Of a stretch of 64,000 bases of DNA, positions 1 to 8,737 are shown one piece after another. The DNA is from Pseudomonas sp. Irchel 3E20 (GTDB lineage: Bacteria > Pseudomonadota > Gammaproteobacteria > Pseudomonadales > Pseudomonadaceae), in assembly GCF_900187645.1 (NCBI RefSeq), contig NZ_FYEE01000016.1, positions 1-64,000 on the forward strand. Direction: 5' to 3'. A program made the position numbers and the translations under genes. Each line of letters starts with the position of its first letter. Within the stretch, counting starts at the first letter, position 1. The notes under the pieces were generated by a model, which had not been told where the DNA came from, did no database searches, and saw only the letters and a list, made by a program, of their open reading frames with translations.

Positions 1-241
1 CCGCCGCAAACTCAGCGCCATAGCGCCCCGCACACAAATCCGGGCGGTGCAGGCGCTCGTTCAAACCCTGCATCAGCCCGGTTTCCACTGACTCATAGGC
101 GGCGCCGGGGTCATTGACGCCATGCAAAAAAATCACGATACCGGGCATATCCCGAGGGATGGCGATCAGTCGATCACCCGGTCGATTAGGGACAAGCCGA
201 CTGCGTAGTTCGGCGATAACACTGTAGTTGGGGTCGCTCAT
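1..241 (-). CDS. T6SS Tle3-type lipase effector, N-terminal fragment (cut by window edge)
   Basis: Only the first 80 codons are in the window; the gene continues past base 1. The protein opens MSDPNYSVIAELRSRL and reaches IVIFLHGVNDPGAAYES, a hydrophobic beta-strand followed by HGVND. This is how I remember the alpha/beta-hydrolase start of Tle3-family (DUF3274) type VI effectors. The family hydrolyses phospholipids in the periplasm of target bacteria. The start is ATG at 241, with AAAGGAG about 7 nt upstream. It is the last gene seen of a minus-strand vgrG - remnant - lipoprotein - tle3 unit, which matches the effector/immunity logic of such clusters. The catalytic residues lie outside the window, so activity cannot be judged. 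Confidence 0.72.
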   Translation of the reverse strand, partial: MSDPNYSVIAELRSRLVPNRPGDRLIAIPRDMPGIVIFLHGVNDPGAAYESVETGLMQGLNERLHRPDLCAGRYGAEFAA

Positions 242-276
242 GCCTTAGCTCCTTTGAAGGCGGCCATCAGCCCACC

Positions 277-573
277 TCACGGGGATTCGATGTCCGGTTC
301 GTACTGATTCAACACCTGCTCAAACGCAGTGCTGCCGGTGTATTTGAGCTTGAGCCGTTGCAGTTCAGCGTCCGTGCCTCGGCATTGCTGGTTGATGTCG
401 TCGATGGCCTGCGATTGCTCATCACCTTGGTCGGGGATTTCGCCACGCAAGTGGTCGCACAGGTCCCGCTGTTGAACGAATTCACTGATATCGCTGGGCA
501 TTTGTTCCGATCCGCAAGCCACTTGAGTCAATGCGAATAACAGCACTGCCGCTACTGAGAAATGGGTAGTCAT
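277..573 (-). CDS. Small exported (lipo)protein, possible Tli3-like immunity protein
   Basis: A 98-residue protein. A hydrophobic leader of about 18 residues ends in LTQVAC, which looks like a lipobox although position -3 is Gln rather than the usual Leu. The mature part is short, acidic and helical-looking, with two more Cys (CDHL, QQCRG) that could pair in the periplasm. It lies immediately upstream of the Tle3-type gene on the same strand, where P. aeruginosa has the periplasmic immunity gene of the Tle3 effector. Immunity is therefore the natural inference from position and export signal. I cannot confirm family membership from sequence, and an accessory lipoprotein is possible. Confidence 0.55.
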   Translation of the reverse strand: MTTHFSVAAVLLFALTQVACGSEQMPSDISEFVQQRDLCDHLRGEIPDQGDEQSQAIDDINQQCRGTDAELQRLKLKYTGSTAFEQVLNQYEPDIESP

Positions 574-576
574 GGG

Positions 577-735
577 TTACTTTCCATCCGTCGACCAATG
601 CGGTTTGTCTCGGTCGCCCCGCAGAAATTTGATAACGCCGTAGGTCTTCCCCACAGCGTGCAACTCAAGGTTCATTTCGGTTCGAGGTTCGGTATTGATG
701 ATCACCGCAGTACCTGATGGCGGCTCGCCAGCCGG
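577..735 (-). pseudogene. C-terminal remnant of an unidentified T6SS accessory gene
   Basis: Just below the VgrG stop, a different minus-strand frame stays open to a TAA at 577-579, three bases before the lipoprotein start. It reads ...PPSGTAVIINTEPRTE, then MNLELHAVGKTYGV and IKFLRGDRDKPHWSTDGK. The composition looks like real protein, and the frame enters from inside the vgrG 3' end with no start of its own except an internal ATG (32 codons). The simplest reading is the tail of a gene that once lay between vgrG and the lipoprotein gene, its 5' part deleted together with the vgrG 3' end. A Tla3-like (DUF2875) adaptor is one candidate because that family occurs in tle3 clusters; this is inference only. 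Confidence 0.45.
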
Positions 736-2324
736 GCGCGCAGTTCACCGGCGGTGTCATCGAACAGCAACTCGTTATAGCCGCCGCCCTTGTGCTCTTT
801 GGTCTTGATCCCGGACAGGGCTTGGTTGGCGGGCAATTGCCCAGTTCCCCCCACGTCGCTGAAGCGTGGCGAGTGGTGGCTGCTGTTGTAGACAGCCCCG
901 GTAATCAACGGCCGGTTGATGTCACCTGCGATAAAACTCACCACCACTTCCTGACCGATGCGCGGCATGAACTGGTGGCCAAAACCGTCCCCGGCGCTGG
1001 GCTGGGCCACCCGCAGCCACGCGGTGTCTTGCGCATGCTGCCGGGCGCTGTCGTGCTCATCAGGCTGTTGGCGTTGCCAATGAAAGCGCACTTTCACCCG
1101 CGCCCACTCATCGGTGTACACCTCGCCCAACGCTAGATCGCCCACCACGACGGCAGTCAGAGGCCCCGCCACCACTGGGCGTGGCGTCAAGCATTGGGGG
1201 CGGTAGGGAATGTCGCGACGAATGCTGGAAAAGCTGTTGCGGTAATCCGCTTTGTCTTCGTTGAGGTAGTTGTTGCGCCCCTGATGTTGGACGCCTAGCA
1301 GCAGAAACTCCCTGGCGTACAAATGATGGCGCTGGGCCGGCGCCCCCTCATGCCGGGGATGCTCTGTCAGGGTGAAGGTGTAGCCCGGCTCCATGGCGCG
1401 ACAGTTGCTGACACCGCGAAAAGTCTTACTCAGCACATGCAAGGCATCGCGGTGGCTGTCGAGCCGATGCTTGGCCTCGCGTTCATCGCCAGCGCTGTAT
1501 TGCCCTGAAAAGGCGTAGCGCTCCAGTGGCACGGAGCCACTGGCGGGTGTCAGTAGCGCTGTAGACACGCGATCCCACTGGCCCACCTGTTTGTAATCGA
1601 ACGTGCCAGCGCTAACGGCATCGGGTTGCCGTACGCGCTGGGCGGTCCATTCGCTGATGGTGTCGGCATGGGTCGGGATCGAGCCCTGGAGGTACGCAAT
1701 CACCGGTTGTTGTGGCAGTGGCGAGAGCCCACGGCAGTCATCGCGCACCACCAGCGTGTGCCCTTGCGCTGTGTGCTCGAAGTAGAACAGCCAGCCCTCT
1801 TCTTCCAACAAACGGCGTACGAAGTGCTCGTCGGTTTCATTGAACTGGGTAATACAACTGTGGGTTCGCAGGGGCAGATCCTGCTGAAGATCGAAGCGCA
1901 ACACCGCCAATGCGCCGTAATGGGCGAACACCGTGCGCAGTACATCCACCACCGTGCGCTCTTGAAAAATACGGGCATCAACCCGCTGCCCCAAATACCA
2001 AAGCCATGGGCTCAGTGTCGCGCAGTAGTGGCTCAAGCCACCGTCATTCTTCAAGTGGCTGAAGGCAGTGATATGGCCATGAATGCAGCGGTGGGTACCG
2101 TTGGCCAGTTCGATTTCAAGCAACGCGCCTTGGTCGATCAGGGTCTTGAGTTCAATACGTGGATCAGGGCTCAGTAACGCCAGATCGAAGCTGAACGGTT
2201 GCGATATCGCTTCACTGCCACTGAAGCTGTCCAGCAGTAATTCATGCTTGGGTTCAGTGTGGACGGTCAGCTTTATCAAACGCTGTTTTTGCGCGCTGAG
2301 AAGTGATGCGGGGGTGATGAGCAT
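702..2324 (-). CDS. vgrG: T6SS spike protein VgrG, C-terminally shortened
   Basis: 540 residues from ATG at 2324. The order is: a gp27-like base (start MLITPASLLSAQKQRLIKL, with the family signature EAISQPFSFDLALLSP near residue 40); a central region with FNETDEHFVRRLLEEEGWLFYF; and the gp5-like OB domain around residues 390-480 (DEWARVKVRFHWQRQ, then QPSAGDGFGHQFMPRIGQEV). It ends soon after the linker GGYNELLFDDTAGELRARL with an unrelated tail (SRHQVLR). VgrGs with this linker normally continue with a long DUF2345-type spike extension, which is missing. The frame ends where another reading frame takes over (577-735), so a deletion or frameshift is likely. Whether it still trimerises and loads the Tle3 cargo is unknown. 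Confidence 0.88.
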   Translation of the reverse strand: MLITPASLLSAQKQRLIKLTVHTEPKHELLLDSFSGSEAISQPFSFDLALLSPDPRIELKTLIDQGALLEIELANGTHRCIHGHITAFSHLKNDGGLSHYCATLSPWLWYLGQRVDARIFQERTVVDVLRTVFAHYGALAVLRFDLQQDLPLRTHSCITQFNETDEHFVRRLLEEEGWLFYFEHTAQGHTLVVRDDCRGLSPLPQQPVIAYLQGSIPTHADTISEWTAQRVRQPDAVSAGTFDYKQVGQWDRVSTALLTPASGSVPLERYAFSGQYSAGDEREAKHRLDSHRDALHVLSKTFRGVSNCRAMEPGYTFTLTEHPRHEGAPAQRHHLYAREFLLLGVQHQGRNNYLNEDKADYRNSFSSIRRDIPYRPQCLTPRPVVAGPLTAVVVGDLALGEVYTDEWARVKVRFHWQRQQPDEHDSARQHAQDTAWLRVAQPSAGDGFGHQFMPRIGQEVVVSFIAGDINRPLITGAVYNSSHHSPRFSDVGGTGQLPANQALSGIKTKEHKGGGYNELLFDDTAGELRARLASRHQVLR

Positions 2325-2550
2325 GCTGGCCTCTTCTTATGCTGAGGACGGCGAACGTTCATCGATAGGGAGAGGGGCTACCCATTCGCCTGACCGCGCG
2401 AATTTGAGCATGGGAAAAGGAAAACGACATGTCGGACGCAAGCCACCGACAAGTAGGAGCACTCCGAAAACACGGCATATCGGCTGGCAGCAGTTGCCAA
2501 GACAACAGCACTGAGGGTAGGCGCCACGCACCGTCCTTAACCATTTAAGT

Positions 2551-2587
2551 AAAAAAAAACCGCGCCCTTGGGACGCGGTTTTTTTCG
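2551..2587. terminator. Bidirectional-looking rho-independent terminator
   Basis: An A-run, then CCGCGCCC-TT-GGGACGCGG with one imperfect pair, then a T-run (ttttttt). With A- and T-runs on opposite flanks it can end transcription on either strand; here it lies just downstream of the minus-strand putP, whose stop is at 2624. The rest of the gap (2325-2550) shows nothing clear. Confidence 0.8.
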
Positions 2588-2623
2588 TTTCGCTGCTGGC
2601 GTTAGAGCCTCAGCTCAACGCCA

Positions 2624-4108
2624 TCAGTGGTTCAGGGCGAAGTCTTTTTCTGCCGCATCGAAGCGCTGGATCATGCCCGCGGTTGGCGCGCCGGCCTTGC
2701 TCACCAGGTAGATGGCGAGGCTGGCGAAGATGAAGCCCGGGATGATTTCGTACAGGCCCAGCAGCTCGAAGTGTTTCCACACGATCACGGTGATCGCGCC
2801 GACCAGGATACCGGCCAGTGCGCCGTTGCGGGTCATGCCTTTCCACAGTACCGAGATCAGCACAACCGGGCCAAAAGCGGCACCGAAGCCGGCCCAGGCG
2901 TAACTCACCAGGCCCAGTACGCGGTTTTCCGGGTTGGCGGCCAGGGCGATAGCGACCAGTGCAACCACCAGCACCATGGCACGACCGACCCATACCAGCT
3001 CGACCTGGGAAGCGCTTTTACGCAGGAAGGCTTTGTAGAAGTCTTCGGTCAGGGCGCTGGAGCACACCAGCAACTGGCAGCTCAGGGTACTCATCACGGC
3101 CGCCAGGATGGCCGACAGCAGTACACCGGCAACCCATGGGTTGAAGAGGATTTTCGCCAGTTCGATGAACACACGTTCGTGGTTCTCGGTCACAGGGCCG
3201 GCCACTTCCGGGTGCGCCGAGAAGTAGGCGATACCGAAGAAACCAACGGCCACGGTGCCGCCCAGGCACAGGATCATCCAGGTCATGGAGATGCGACGGG
3301 CATTGGCGATCGACTTGACCGAATCCGCCGCCATGAAGCGCGCGAGGATGTGCGGCTGGCCGAAGTAGCCCAGGCCCCAGCCCAGCAGGGAGATGATGCC
3401 GATGAAGGTCGTGCCCTTGAGCATGTTGAAGTTGTCAGGGTTCTGCGCTTCGATCGCCAGGAAAGTGGTGTCCACGCCACCAGTGGCCAGCAGCACGATG
3501 ATCGGCGTCAGCAACAGGGCGAAGATCATCAGCGTGGCTTGCACGGTGTCAGTCCAGCTCACCGCCAGGAAACCACCCACGAAGGTGTAGGCAATGGTCG
3601 CCGCAGCACCGGCCCACAGCGCGGTCTCGTAGGACATGCCGAAGGTGCTTTCGAACAGACGGGCGCCGGCCACGATGCCGGAGGCGCAATAGATGGTGAA
3701 GAACACCAGGATCACGATGGCCGAGATAATCCGCAGCAGGCCGCTTTTGTCTTCAAAACGGCTGGAGAAATAGTCCGGCAGGGTCAACGCGTCGCCGTTG
3801 TGTTCGGTCTGCACCCGCAGGCGACCGGCCACGAACAGCCAGTTGAGGTAGGCACCGATAATCAGGCCGATGGCGATCCAGCTTTCCGAAAGGCCCGACA
3901 TATAGATGGCGCCCGGCAGGCCCATCAGCAACCAGCCGCTCATGTCCGAGGCACCGGCCGACAATGCGGTCACGACGCTGCCCAGGCTGCGGCCACCGAG
4001 GATGTAGTCAGAAAGGTTGTTGGTGGAGCGATAGGCCGCAAAGCCGATCAGGACCATTGCCGCGATGTAGATCACGAAAGTGATCAGGGTTGGATTACTT
4101 GCACTCAT
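2624..4108 (-). CDS. putP: Sodium/proline symporter PutP
   Basis: 494 residues, the normal length for PutP in the SSS family. It imports L-proline with Na+ across the inner membrane. It opens MSASNPTLITFVIYIAAMV (first membrane helix) and contains the family stretch NLSDYILGGRSLGSVVTAL, then SAGASDMSGWLLMGLPGAI in the second and third helices where the Na+ and proline sites lie. About 13 hydrophobic segments follow. The start at 4108 is chosen because it matches the family N-terminus; the open frame upstream adds basic, non-membrane residues. It is divergent from putA, and the 461-bp gap holds PutA operator candidates, so expression is probably repressed by PutA when proline is absent. Confidence 0.96.
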   Translation of the reverse strand: MSASNPTLITFVIYIAAMVLIGFAAYRSTNNLSDYILGGRSLGSVVTALSAGASDMSGWLLMGLPGAIYMSGLSESWIAIGLIIGAYLNWLFVAGRLRVQTEHNGDALTLPDYFSSRFEDKSGLLRIISAIVILVFFTIYCASGIVAGARLFESTFGMSYETALWAGAAATIAYTFVGGFLAVSWTDTVQATLMIFALLLTPIIVLLATGGVDTTFLAIEAQNPDNFNMLKGTTFIGIISLLGWGLGYFGQPHILARFMAADSVKSIANARRISMTWMILCLGGTVAVGFFGIAYFSAHPEVAGPVTENHERVFIELAKILFNPWVAGVLLSAILAAVMSTLSCQLLVCSSALTEDFYKAFLRKSASQVELVWVGRAMVLVVALVAIALAANPENRVLGLVSYAWAGFGAAFGPVVLISVLWKGMTRNGALAGILVGAITVIVWKHFELLGLYEIIPGFIFASLAIYLVSKAGAPTAGMIQRFDAAEKDFALNH

Positions 4109-4257
4109 TGAGTTACGCCCTGGCTTTGTTTTTATGTAGCGGCGGCTTCTAGCCCTCCGCCAACGGATCACGTTTGACAGACGATTGCACGAGCCACGCA
4201 TTTATGACCGATGTTTCCCCAGGAAAGCCATCGGCCGATGCACCGTTCTTTTGGTCC

Positions 4258-4332
4258 GGTTGCACCTTGGCCGCGAATGCTATGCAACAAAGCAAATAAG
4301 GTGCAACCAGTTTCTCGGGAATAAGTTGCACC
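4258..4332. promoter_or_regulatory. PutA operator cluster, four GTTGCA sites
   Basis: GTTGCA on the plus strand at 4259-4264 and 4325-4330, and its complement TGCAAC at 4283-4288 and 4302-4307. Three of the four sit inside GGTGCAACC/GTTGCACC extensions. The mixed orientation and spacing of roughly 19-24 bp suit a repressor complex binding several half sites. PutA recognition of GTTGCA is established for enteric PutA; use here is inferred from its conserved N-terminal RHH domain. Confidence 0.7.
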
Positions 4333-4481
4333 TAGTCGGAAATAAATTTCCCATGCGGTTTTATGCTCCTTTTTGGAGCACAAAACGCCGCATTGCTAAG
4401 CCCAAATGCACCAAGGCCGTGCATCCTACACAGGCAGGAAAAATTTTCCTGACGAGCCGTCTATTATTCCGTCAAAAAAAG

Positions 4482-4500
4482 GGTTGCACCCGGTTGCACC
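4482..4500. promoter_or_regulatory. Tandem PutA operator pair in front of putA
   Basis: Two identical GGTTGCACC boxes in direct repeat, with GTTGCA at 4483-4488 and 4493-4498. They are exactly 10 bp apart, so both are on the same face of the helix. The pair lies 70-88 bp upstream of the putA start codon, close enough to overlap a promoter. Confidence 0.7.
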
Positions 4501-4569
4501 TCTATCGGCTCGCCGCTAATCTTGCCGCCAGCTGATGCCACCGGTCGTGGCAAACATGAGGATAAAAAT

Positions 4570-7500
4570 ATGGCTACCACCACCCTTGGGGTCAAACTTG
4601 ACGACCCAACCCGCGAGCGCCTCAAAGCAGCCGCGACCTCGATTGATCGCACGCCGCACTGGCTGATTAAGCAGGCAATTTTCAATTACCTGGAAAAACT
4701 CGAGGGTGGTGCAACCCTGACCGAACTCAGCGGTTTGACCGCCAAGGACGCAGACGACGCCGGCGAAGTGCAAGCCGACCACGCGCACCAGTGCTTCCTG
4801 GAGTTCGCCGAAAGCATCCTGCCGCAATCGGTATTGCGCGCCGCCATCACCGCCGCCTACCGCCGCCCTGAGCCCGAAGTGGTGCCGATGCTGATCGAGC
4901 AGGCGCGCCTGCCCGCCGCGATGGCCGAAGCCACCAACAAACTCGCCGCCTCGATTGCCGAAAAACTGCGCAACCAGAAGAGCGCCGGCGGCCGTGCCGG
5001 GATCGTGCAGGGCCTGCTGCAAGAATTCTCCCTGTCGTCTCAGGAAGGCGTGGCGCTGATGTGCCTGGCCGAAGCACTGCTGCGCATCCCGGACAAAGGC
5101 ACCCGCGACGCCCTGATCCGCGACAAGATAAGCACCGGCAACTGGCAGCCGCACCTGGGCAACAGCCCTTCGCTGTTCGTCAACGCCGCCACCTGGGGCC
5201 TGCTGCTGACCGGCAAACTGGTCTCGACCCACAATGAAACCGGCCTGACTTCGTCCCTGAGCCGCATCATCGGCAAGAGCGGCGAGCCGATGATCCGCAA
5301 GGGCGTCGACATGGCCATGCGCCTGATGGGCGAGCAGTTCGTCACCGGCGAGACCATCGCCGAAGCCCTGGCCAACGCCAGCAAGTTCGAGGCCAAGGGT
5401 TTCCGCTATTCCTACGACATGCTCGGTGAAGCCGCACTGACCGAACATGACGCCCAGAAGTACCTCGCGTCCTACGAGCAAGCCATCCACTCCATCGGCA
5501 AGGCTTCCCATGGCCGCGGCATCTATGAAGGCCCGGGCATTTCCATCAAGCTCTCGGCCCTGCACCCGCGCTACAGCCGCGCCCAGTACGAGCGCGTGAT
5601 GGACGAGCTGTACCCGCGCCTGCTGTCGCTGACCCTGCTGGCCAAGCAATATGACATCGGCCTGAACATCGACGCCGAAGAGGCCGACCGCCTCGAGCTG
5701 TCGCTGGACCTGCTCGAACGCCTGTGCTTCGAGCCGCAACTGACCGGTTGGAACGGCATCGGTTTCGTGATCCAGGCCTACCAGAAGCGTTGCCCGTATG
5801 TGATCGACTACGTGATCGACCTGGCTCGCCGCAGCCGTCATCGCCTGATGATCCGCCTGGTCAAAGGCGCGTACTGGGACAGCGAAATCAAACGCGCCCA
5901 GGTTGAAGGCCTGGAAGGCTACCCGGTCTATACCCGCAAGGTGTACACCGACGTTTCCTACATCGCCTGCGCACGCAAACTGCTCTCGGTGCCGGAAGTC
6001 ATCTACCCGCAGTTCGCCACCCACAACGCCCACACGTTGTCGGCCATCTACCACATCGCCGGGCAGAACTATTACCCGGGCCAGTACGAGTTCCAGTGCC
6101 TCCACGGCATGGGCGAGCCTCTGTACGAACAGGTTGTGGGCAAGGTTTCCGAAGGCAAGCTGAACCGTCCGTGCCGCGTGTACGCCCCGGTCGGCACCCA
6201 CGAAACGCTGCTGGCCTACCTGGTGCGTCGCCTGCTGGAGAACGGCGCCAACACCTCGTTCGTCAACCGCATCGCCGACCAATCCATCTCCATCCAGGAG
6301 CTGGTGGCCGACCCAGTGGCCAGCATCGAGCAAATGGCCACGGTGGAAGGCGGCTTCGGCTTGCCGCACCCGCGCATTCCACTGCCGCGTGACCTGTATG
6401 GCCACGAACGCGCCAACTCCGCTGGCATCGACCTGGCCAACGAACATCGCCTCGCATCGCTGTCCTGCGCCCTGCTGGCCACCGCCCATAACAACTGGAA
6501 AGCCGCGCCCATGCTCGGTTGCGCTGCCAGCAGCGAAACCCCGGCACCGGTGCTCAACCCTTCGGATCTGCGTGACGTGGTCGGCCATGTGCAGGAAGCC
6601 ACCGTCGAAGACGTTGATAACGCCATCCAGTGCGCCCTCAACGCCGCACCTATCTGGCAGGCCACCCCGCCGGCCGAGCGCGCCGCGATCCTGGAGCGTG
6701 CCGCCGACCTGATGGAAGCCGAGATCCAGCCGCTGATGGGCCTGCTGGCCCGCGAAGCCGGCAAGACTTTCGCCAACGCCATCGCCGAAGTGCGCGAAGC
6801 CGTGGATTTCCTGCGTTACTACGCGGTGCAGGCGCGCAACGACTTCACCAACGACGCCCACCGCCCACTGGGCCCGGTGGTGTGCATCAGCCCGTGGAAC
6901 TTCCCGCTGGCGATTTTCAGTGGCCAAGTCGCCGCAGCCTTGGCCGCCGGTAACCCGGTGCTGGCCAAGCCTGCCGAGCAAACCCCGCTGGTGGCCGCGC
7001 AAGCCGTGCGCCTGATGCTGGAAGCCGGGATTCCCGAAGGCGTGCTGCAACTGCTGCCCGGCCGTGGCGAAACCGTGGGCGCCCGCCTGGTGGGTGACGA
7101 GCGCGTCAAAGGCGTGATGTTCACCGGCTCCACCGAAGTGGCGCGCCTGCTGCAACGCAACATCGCCGGGCGCCTGGACGCCCAGGGCCGGCCGATCCCG
7201 CTGATCGCCGAAACGGGCGGGCAGAACGCCATGATCGTCGATTCCTCGGCGCTGACCGAACAAGTGGTCATCGACGTCGTCTCCTCGGCCTTCGACAGCG
7301 CCGGCCAGCGTTGCTCGGCCCTGCGCGTACTGTGCCTGCAGGAAGATTCTGCAGACCGCGTCATCGAAATGCTCAAGGGCGCCATGGCCGAATGCCGCCT
7401 CGGCAACCCGGAGCGCCTGTCCGTGGACATCGGCCCGGTGATTGACGCCGAAGCCAAGGCTGGCATCGACAAGCACATCCAGGGCATGCGCGATAAAGGC

Positions 7501-8523
7501 CGCAACGTGTACCAGGTCGCCATCGCCGACAGCGAAGAGGTCAAGCGCGGCACCTTCGTGATGCCGACCCTGATCGAGCTGGAAAGCTTCGACGAACTGC
7601 AACGGGAGATCTTCGGCCCGGTGCTGCACGTGGTGCGCTACAAGCGCAAAGACATCGACCAGTTGATCGAGCAGATCAACGCGTCGGGCTACGGCCTGAC
7701 CCTGGGCGTGCACACCCGCATCGACGAAACCATCGCCAAGGTGATCGACAACGTCAACGCCGGTAACGTCTACGTCAACCGCAACATCGTAGGTGCCGTA
7801 GTGGGCGTACAGCCGTTCGGCGGCGAAGGCCTGTCGGGCACCGGCCCGAAAGCCGGCGGCCCGCTGTACCTGTACCGCTTGCTGTCGACCCGCCCTACCG
7901 ATGCCATCGAACAATCGTTCGTACGCAGCGATGCGGCCAACGCCCCGGACATGCGCCTGCGTGAAGCCCTGCTCCAGCCGCTGACCGCCCTGCAAACCTG
8001 GGCCGACAGCCACAAACTGGCCGACCTGAGCGCCCTGTGCGTGCAGTTCGCGGCCCAGTCGCAAAGCGGCATCACCCGCACCCTCAACGGCCCGACCGGC
8101 GAGCGCAACAGCTACGCCATCCTGCCGCGCGAACACGTGCTGTGCCTGGCGGAAGTCGAAGGCGACCTGCTGACCCAACTGGCGGCCGTGCTGGCAGTCG
8201 GCGGTTCGGCAGTGTGGCCGGAAGGGGAGTTGACCAAGGCTGTGTTCGCACGTTTGCCCAAGGCTCTTCAGGCGAAGATCACCCTGGTGGCCGACTGGAC
8301 CAAGGACGAAGTCACCCTCGACGCCGTCCTGCATCACGGTCACAGCGACCAGTTGCGCCAGGTCTGCCAGCAAGTGGCCAAGCGTGCCGGTGCCATCGTC
8401 GGCGTCCAGGGCCTGTCCCAGGGCGAAACCAACGTCGCCCTGGAACGCCTGGTGATCGAACGCGCCCTGAGCGTCAACACAGCGGCCGCGGGCGGCAACG
8501 CCAGCCTGATGACCATCGGCTAA
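4570..8523 (+). CDS. putA: Trifunctional proline utilisation protein PutA
   Basis: 1317 residues. It oxidises proline to pyrroline-5-carboxylate and then to glutamate, and represses the put genes. Order: an N-terminal ribbon-helix-helix (MATTTLGVKLDDPTRERLKA, residues 1-45); the FAD proline dehydrogenase barrel (about 80-570) with GFRYSYDMLGEAALT and RLVKGAYWDSEIKRAQ; and the P5C dehydrogenase (about 640-1120) with CISPWNFPLAIFSGQVAAAL, the Glu of LIAETGGQNAM and the catalytic Cys of FDSAGQRCSALRVL. A C-terminal extension follows. The start is ATG at 4570 behind GAGGA (7 nt spacing), giving the usual family N-terminus. A further TGCAAC at 4710-4715 lies inside the coding sequence. Confidence 0.97.
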   Translation: MATTTLGVKLDDPTRERLKAAATSIDRTPHWLIKQAIFNYLEKLEGGATLTELSGLTAKDADDAGEVQADHAHQCFLEFAESILPQSVLRAAITAAYRRPEPEVVPMLIEQARLPAAMAEATNKLAASIAEKLRNQKSAGGRAGIVQGLLQEFSLSSQEGVALMCLAEALLRIPDKGTRDALIRDKISTGNWQPHLGNSPSLFVNAATWGLLLTGKLVSTHNETGLTSSLSRIIGKSGEPMIRKGVDMAMRLMGEQFVTGETIAEALANASKFEAKGFRYSYDMLGEAALTEHDAQKYLASYEQAIHSIGKASHGRGIYEGPGISIKLSALHPRYSRAQYERVMDELYPRLLSLTLLAKQYDIGLNIDAEEADRLELSLDLLERLCFEPQLTGWNGIGFVIQAYQKRCPYVIDYVIDLARRSRHRLMIRLVKGAYWDSEIKRAQVEGLEGYPVYTRKVYTDVSYIACARKLLSVPEVIYPQFATHNAHTLSAIYHIAGQNYYPGQYEFQCLHGMGEPLYEQVVGKVSEGKLNRPCRVYAPVGTHETLLAYLVRRLLENGANTSFVNRIADQSISIQELVADPVASIEQMATVEGGFGLPHPRIPLPRDLYGHERANSAGIDLANEHRLASLSCALLATAHNNWKAAPMLGCAASSETPAPVLNPSDLRDVVGHVQEATVEDVDNAIQCALNAAPIWQATPPAERAAILERAADLMEAEIQPLMGLLAREAGKTFANAIAEVREAVDFLRYYAVQARNDFTNDAHRPLGPVVCISPWNFPLAIFSGQVAAALAAGNPVLAKPAEQTPLVAAQAVRLMLEAGIPEGVLQLLPGRGETVGARLVGDERVKGVMFTGSTEVARLLQRNIAGRLDAQGRPIPLIAETGGQNAMIVDSSALTEQVVIDVVSSAFDSAGQRCSALRVLCLQEDSADRVIEMLKGAMAECRLGNPERLSVDIGPVIDAEAKAGIDKHIQGMRDKGRNVYQVAIADSEEVKRGTFVMPTLIELESFDELQREIFGPVLHVVRYKRKDIDQLIEQINASGYGLTLGVHTRIDETIAKVIDNVNAGNVYVNRNIVGAVVGVQPFGGEGLSGTGPKAGGPLYLYRLLSTRPTDAIEQSFVRSDAANAPDMRLREALLQPLTALQTWADSHKLADLSALCVQFAAQSQSGITRTLNGPTGERNSYAILPREHVLCLAEVEGDLLTQLAAVLAVGGSAVWPEGELTKAVFARLPKALQAKITLVADWTKDEVTLDAVLHHGHSDQLRQVCQQVAKRAGAIVGVQGLSQGETNVALERLVIERALSVNTAAAGGNASLMTIG
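4710..4715. promoter_or_regulatory. Intragenic GTTGCA-type motif in putA
   Basis: TGCAAC within GGTGCAACC, about 140 bp into putA, just after the DNA-binding domain codons. It matches the intergenic boxes over 9 bases. It could be an auxiliary operator or chance. Confidence 0.35.
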
Positions 8524-8532
8524 ACCGCACCA

Positions 8533-8563
8533 ACACCGGGCCGCTGCAATGGCGGCCCGGTGT
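8533..8563 (+). terminator. putA: Hairpin downstream of putA
   Basis: A perfect 12-bp stem (ACACCGGGCCGC / GCGGCCCGGTGT) with a 7-nt loop, 10 bp after the putA stop. There is no T-run on the plus strand (gcttgaaaaac follows), so it may stabilise mRNA ends or act with Rho rather than be a classic intrinsic terminator. Confidence 0.55.
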
Positions 8564-8571
8564 GCTTGAAA

Positions 8572-8611
8572 AACCTGTGGGCGCGCCGCCCGGCGCGCTC
8601 CCACACAGGTT
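8572..8611. repeat. REP-like palindrome
   Basis: AACCTGTGGGCGCGCCG...GGCGCGCTCCCACACAGGTT: long, nearly perfect arms carrying the CTGTGGG / CCCACAG ends typical of Pseudomonas REP elements. It lies between the putA hairpin and the next gene. Confidence 0.6.
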
Positions 8612-8737
8612 CCGGCAACGTTTTTTAGGTGGCAGGTTAAGCCGCTGCTCTGCCCCACCATCACGCTCATCAATCATCCTGTTCAGCCCTTATTCACGCG
8701 CCTAGACTCGGTCCATTCCAAAAAAAGGTAGGCCGCC

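Larger units (their letters stand above)
4109..4569. promoter_or_regulatory. putP-putA divergent control region
   Basis: 461 bp without genes between two divergent starts. It is clearly more AT-rich than the flanking genes in 4281-4480. It contains six GTTGCA motifs, the core recognised by the PutA ribbon-helix-helix domain. They fall into a group of four (4258-4332) on the putP side and a pair (4482-4500) on the putA side. No convincing -35/-10 pair could be assigned with certainty. Confidence 0.75.

Noticed and set aside
2337..2531. Short minus-strand frame of about 64 codons between vgrG and putP
   Set aside because: No SD and a Cys/Pro-rich sequence without a recognisable pattern; a competing out-of-phase frame covers the same bases.
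4516..8673. Giant minus-strand open frame antisense to putA
   Set aside because: It lies opposite a fully conserved trifunctional PutA, is rich in Gly/His/Gln/Ala as expected from GC-rich codon shadow, and shows no domain. Similar shadows occur opposite putP, the PhoX-type gene, the malate synthase gene and glyA.
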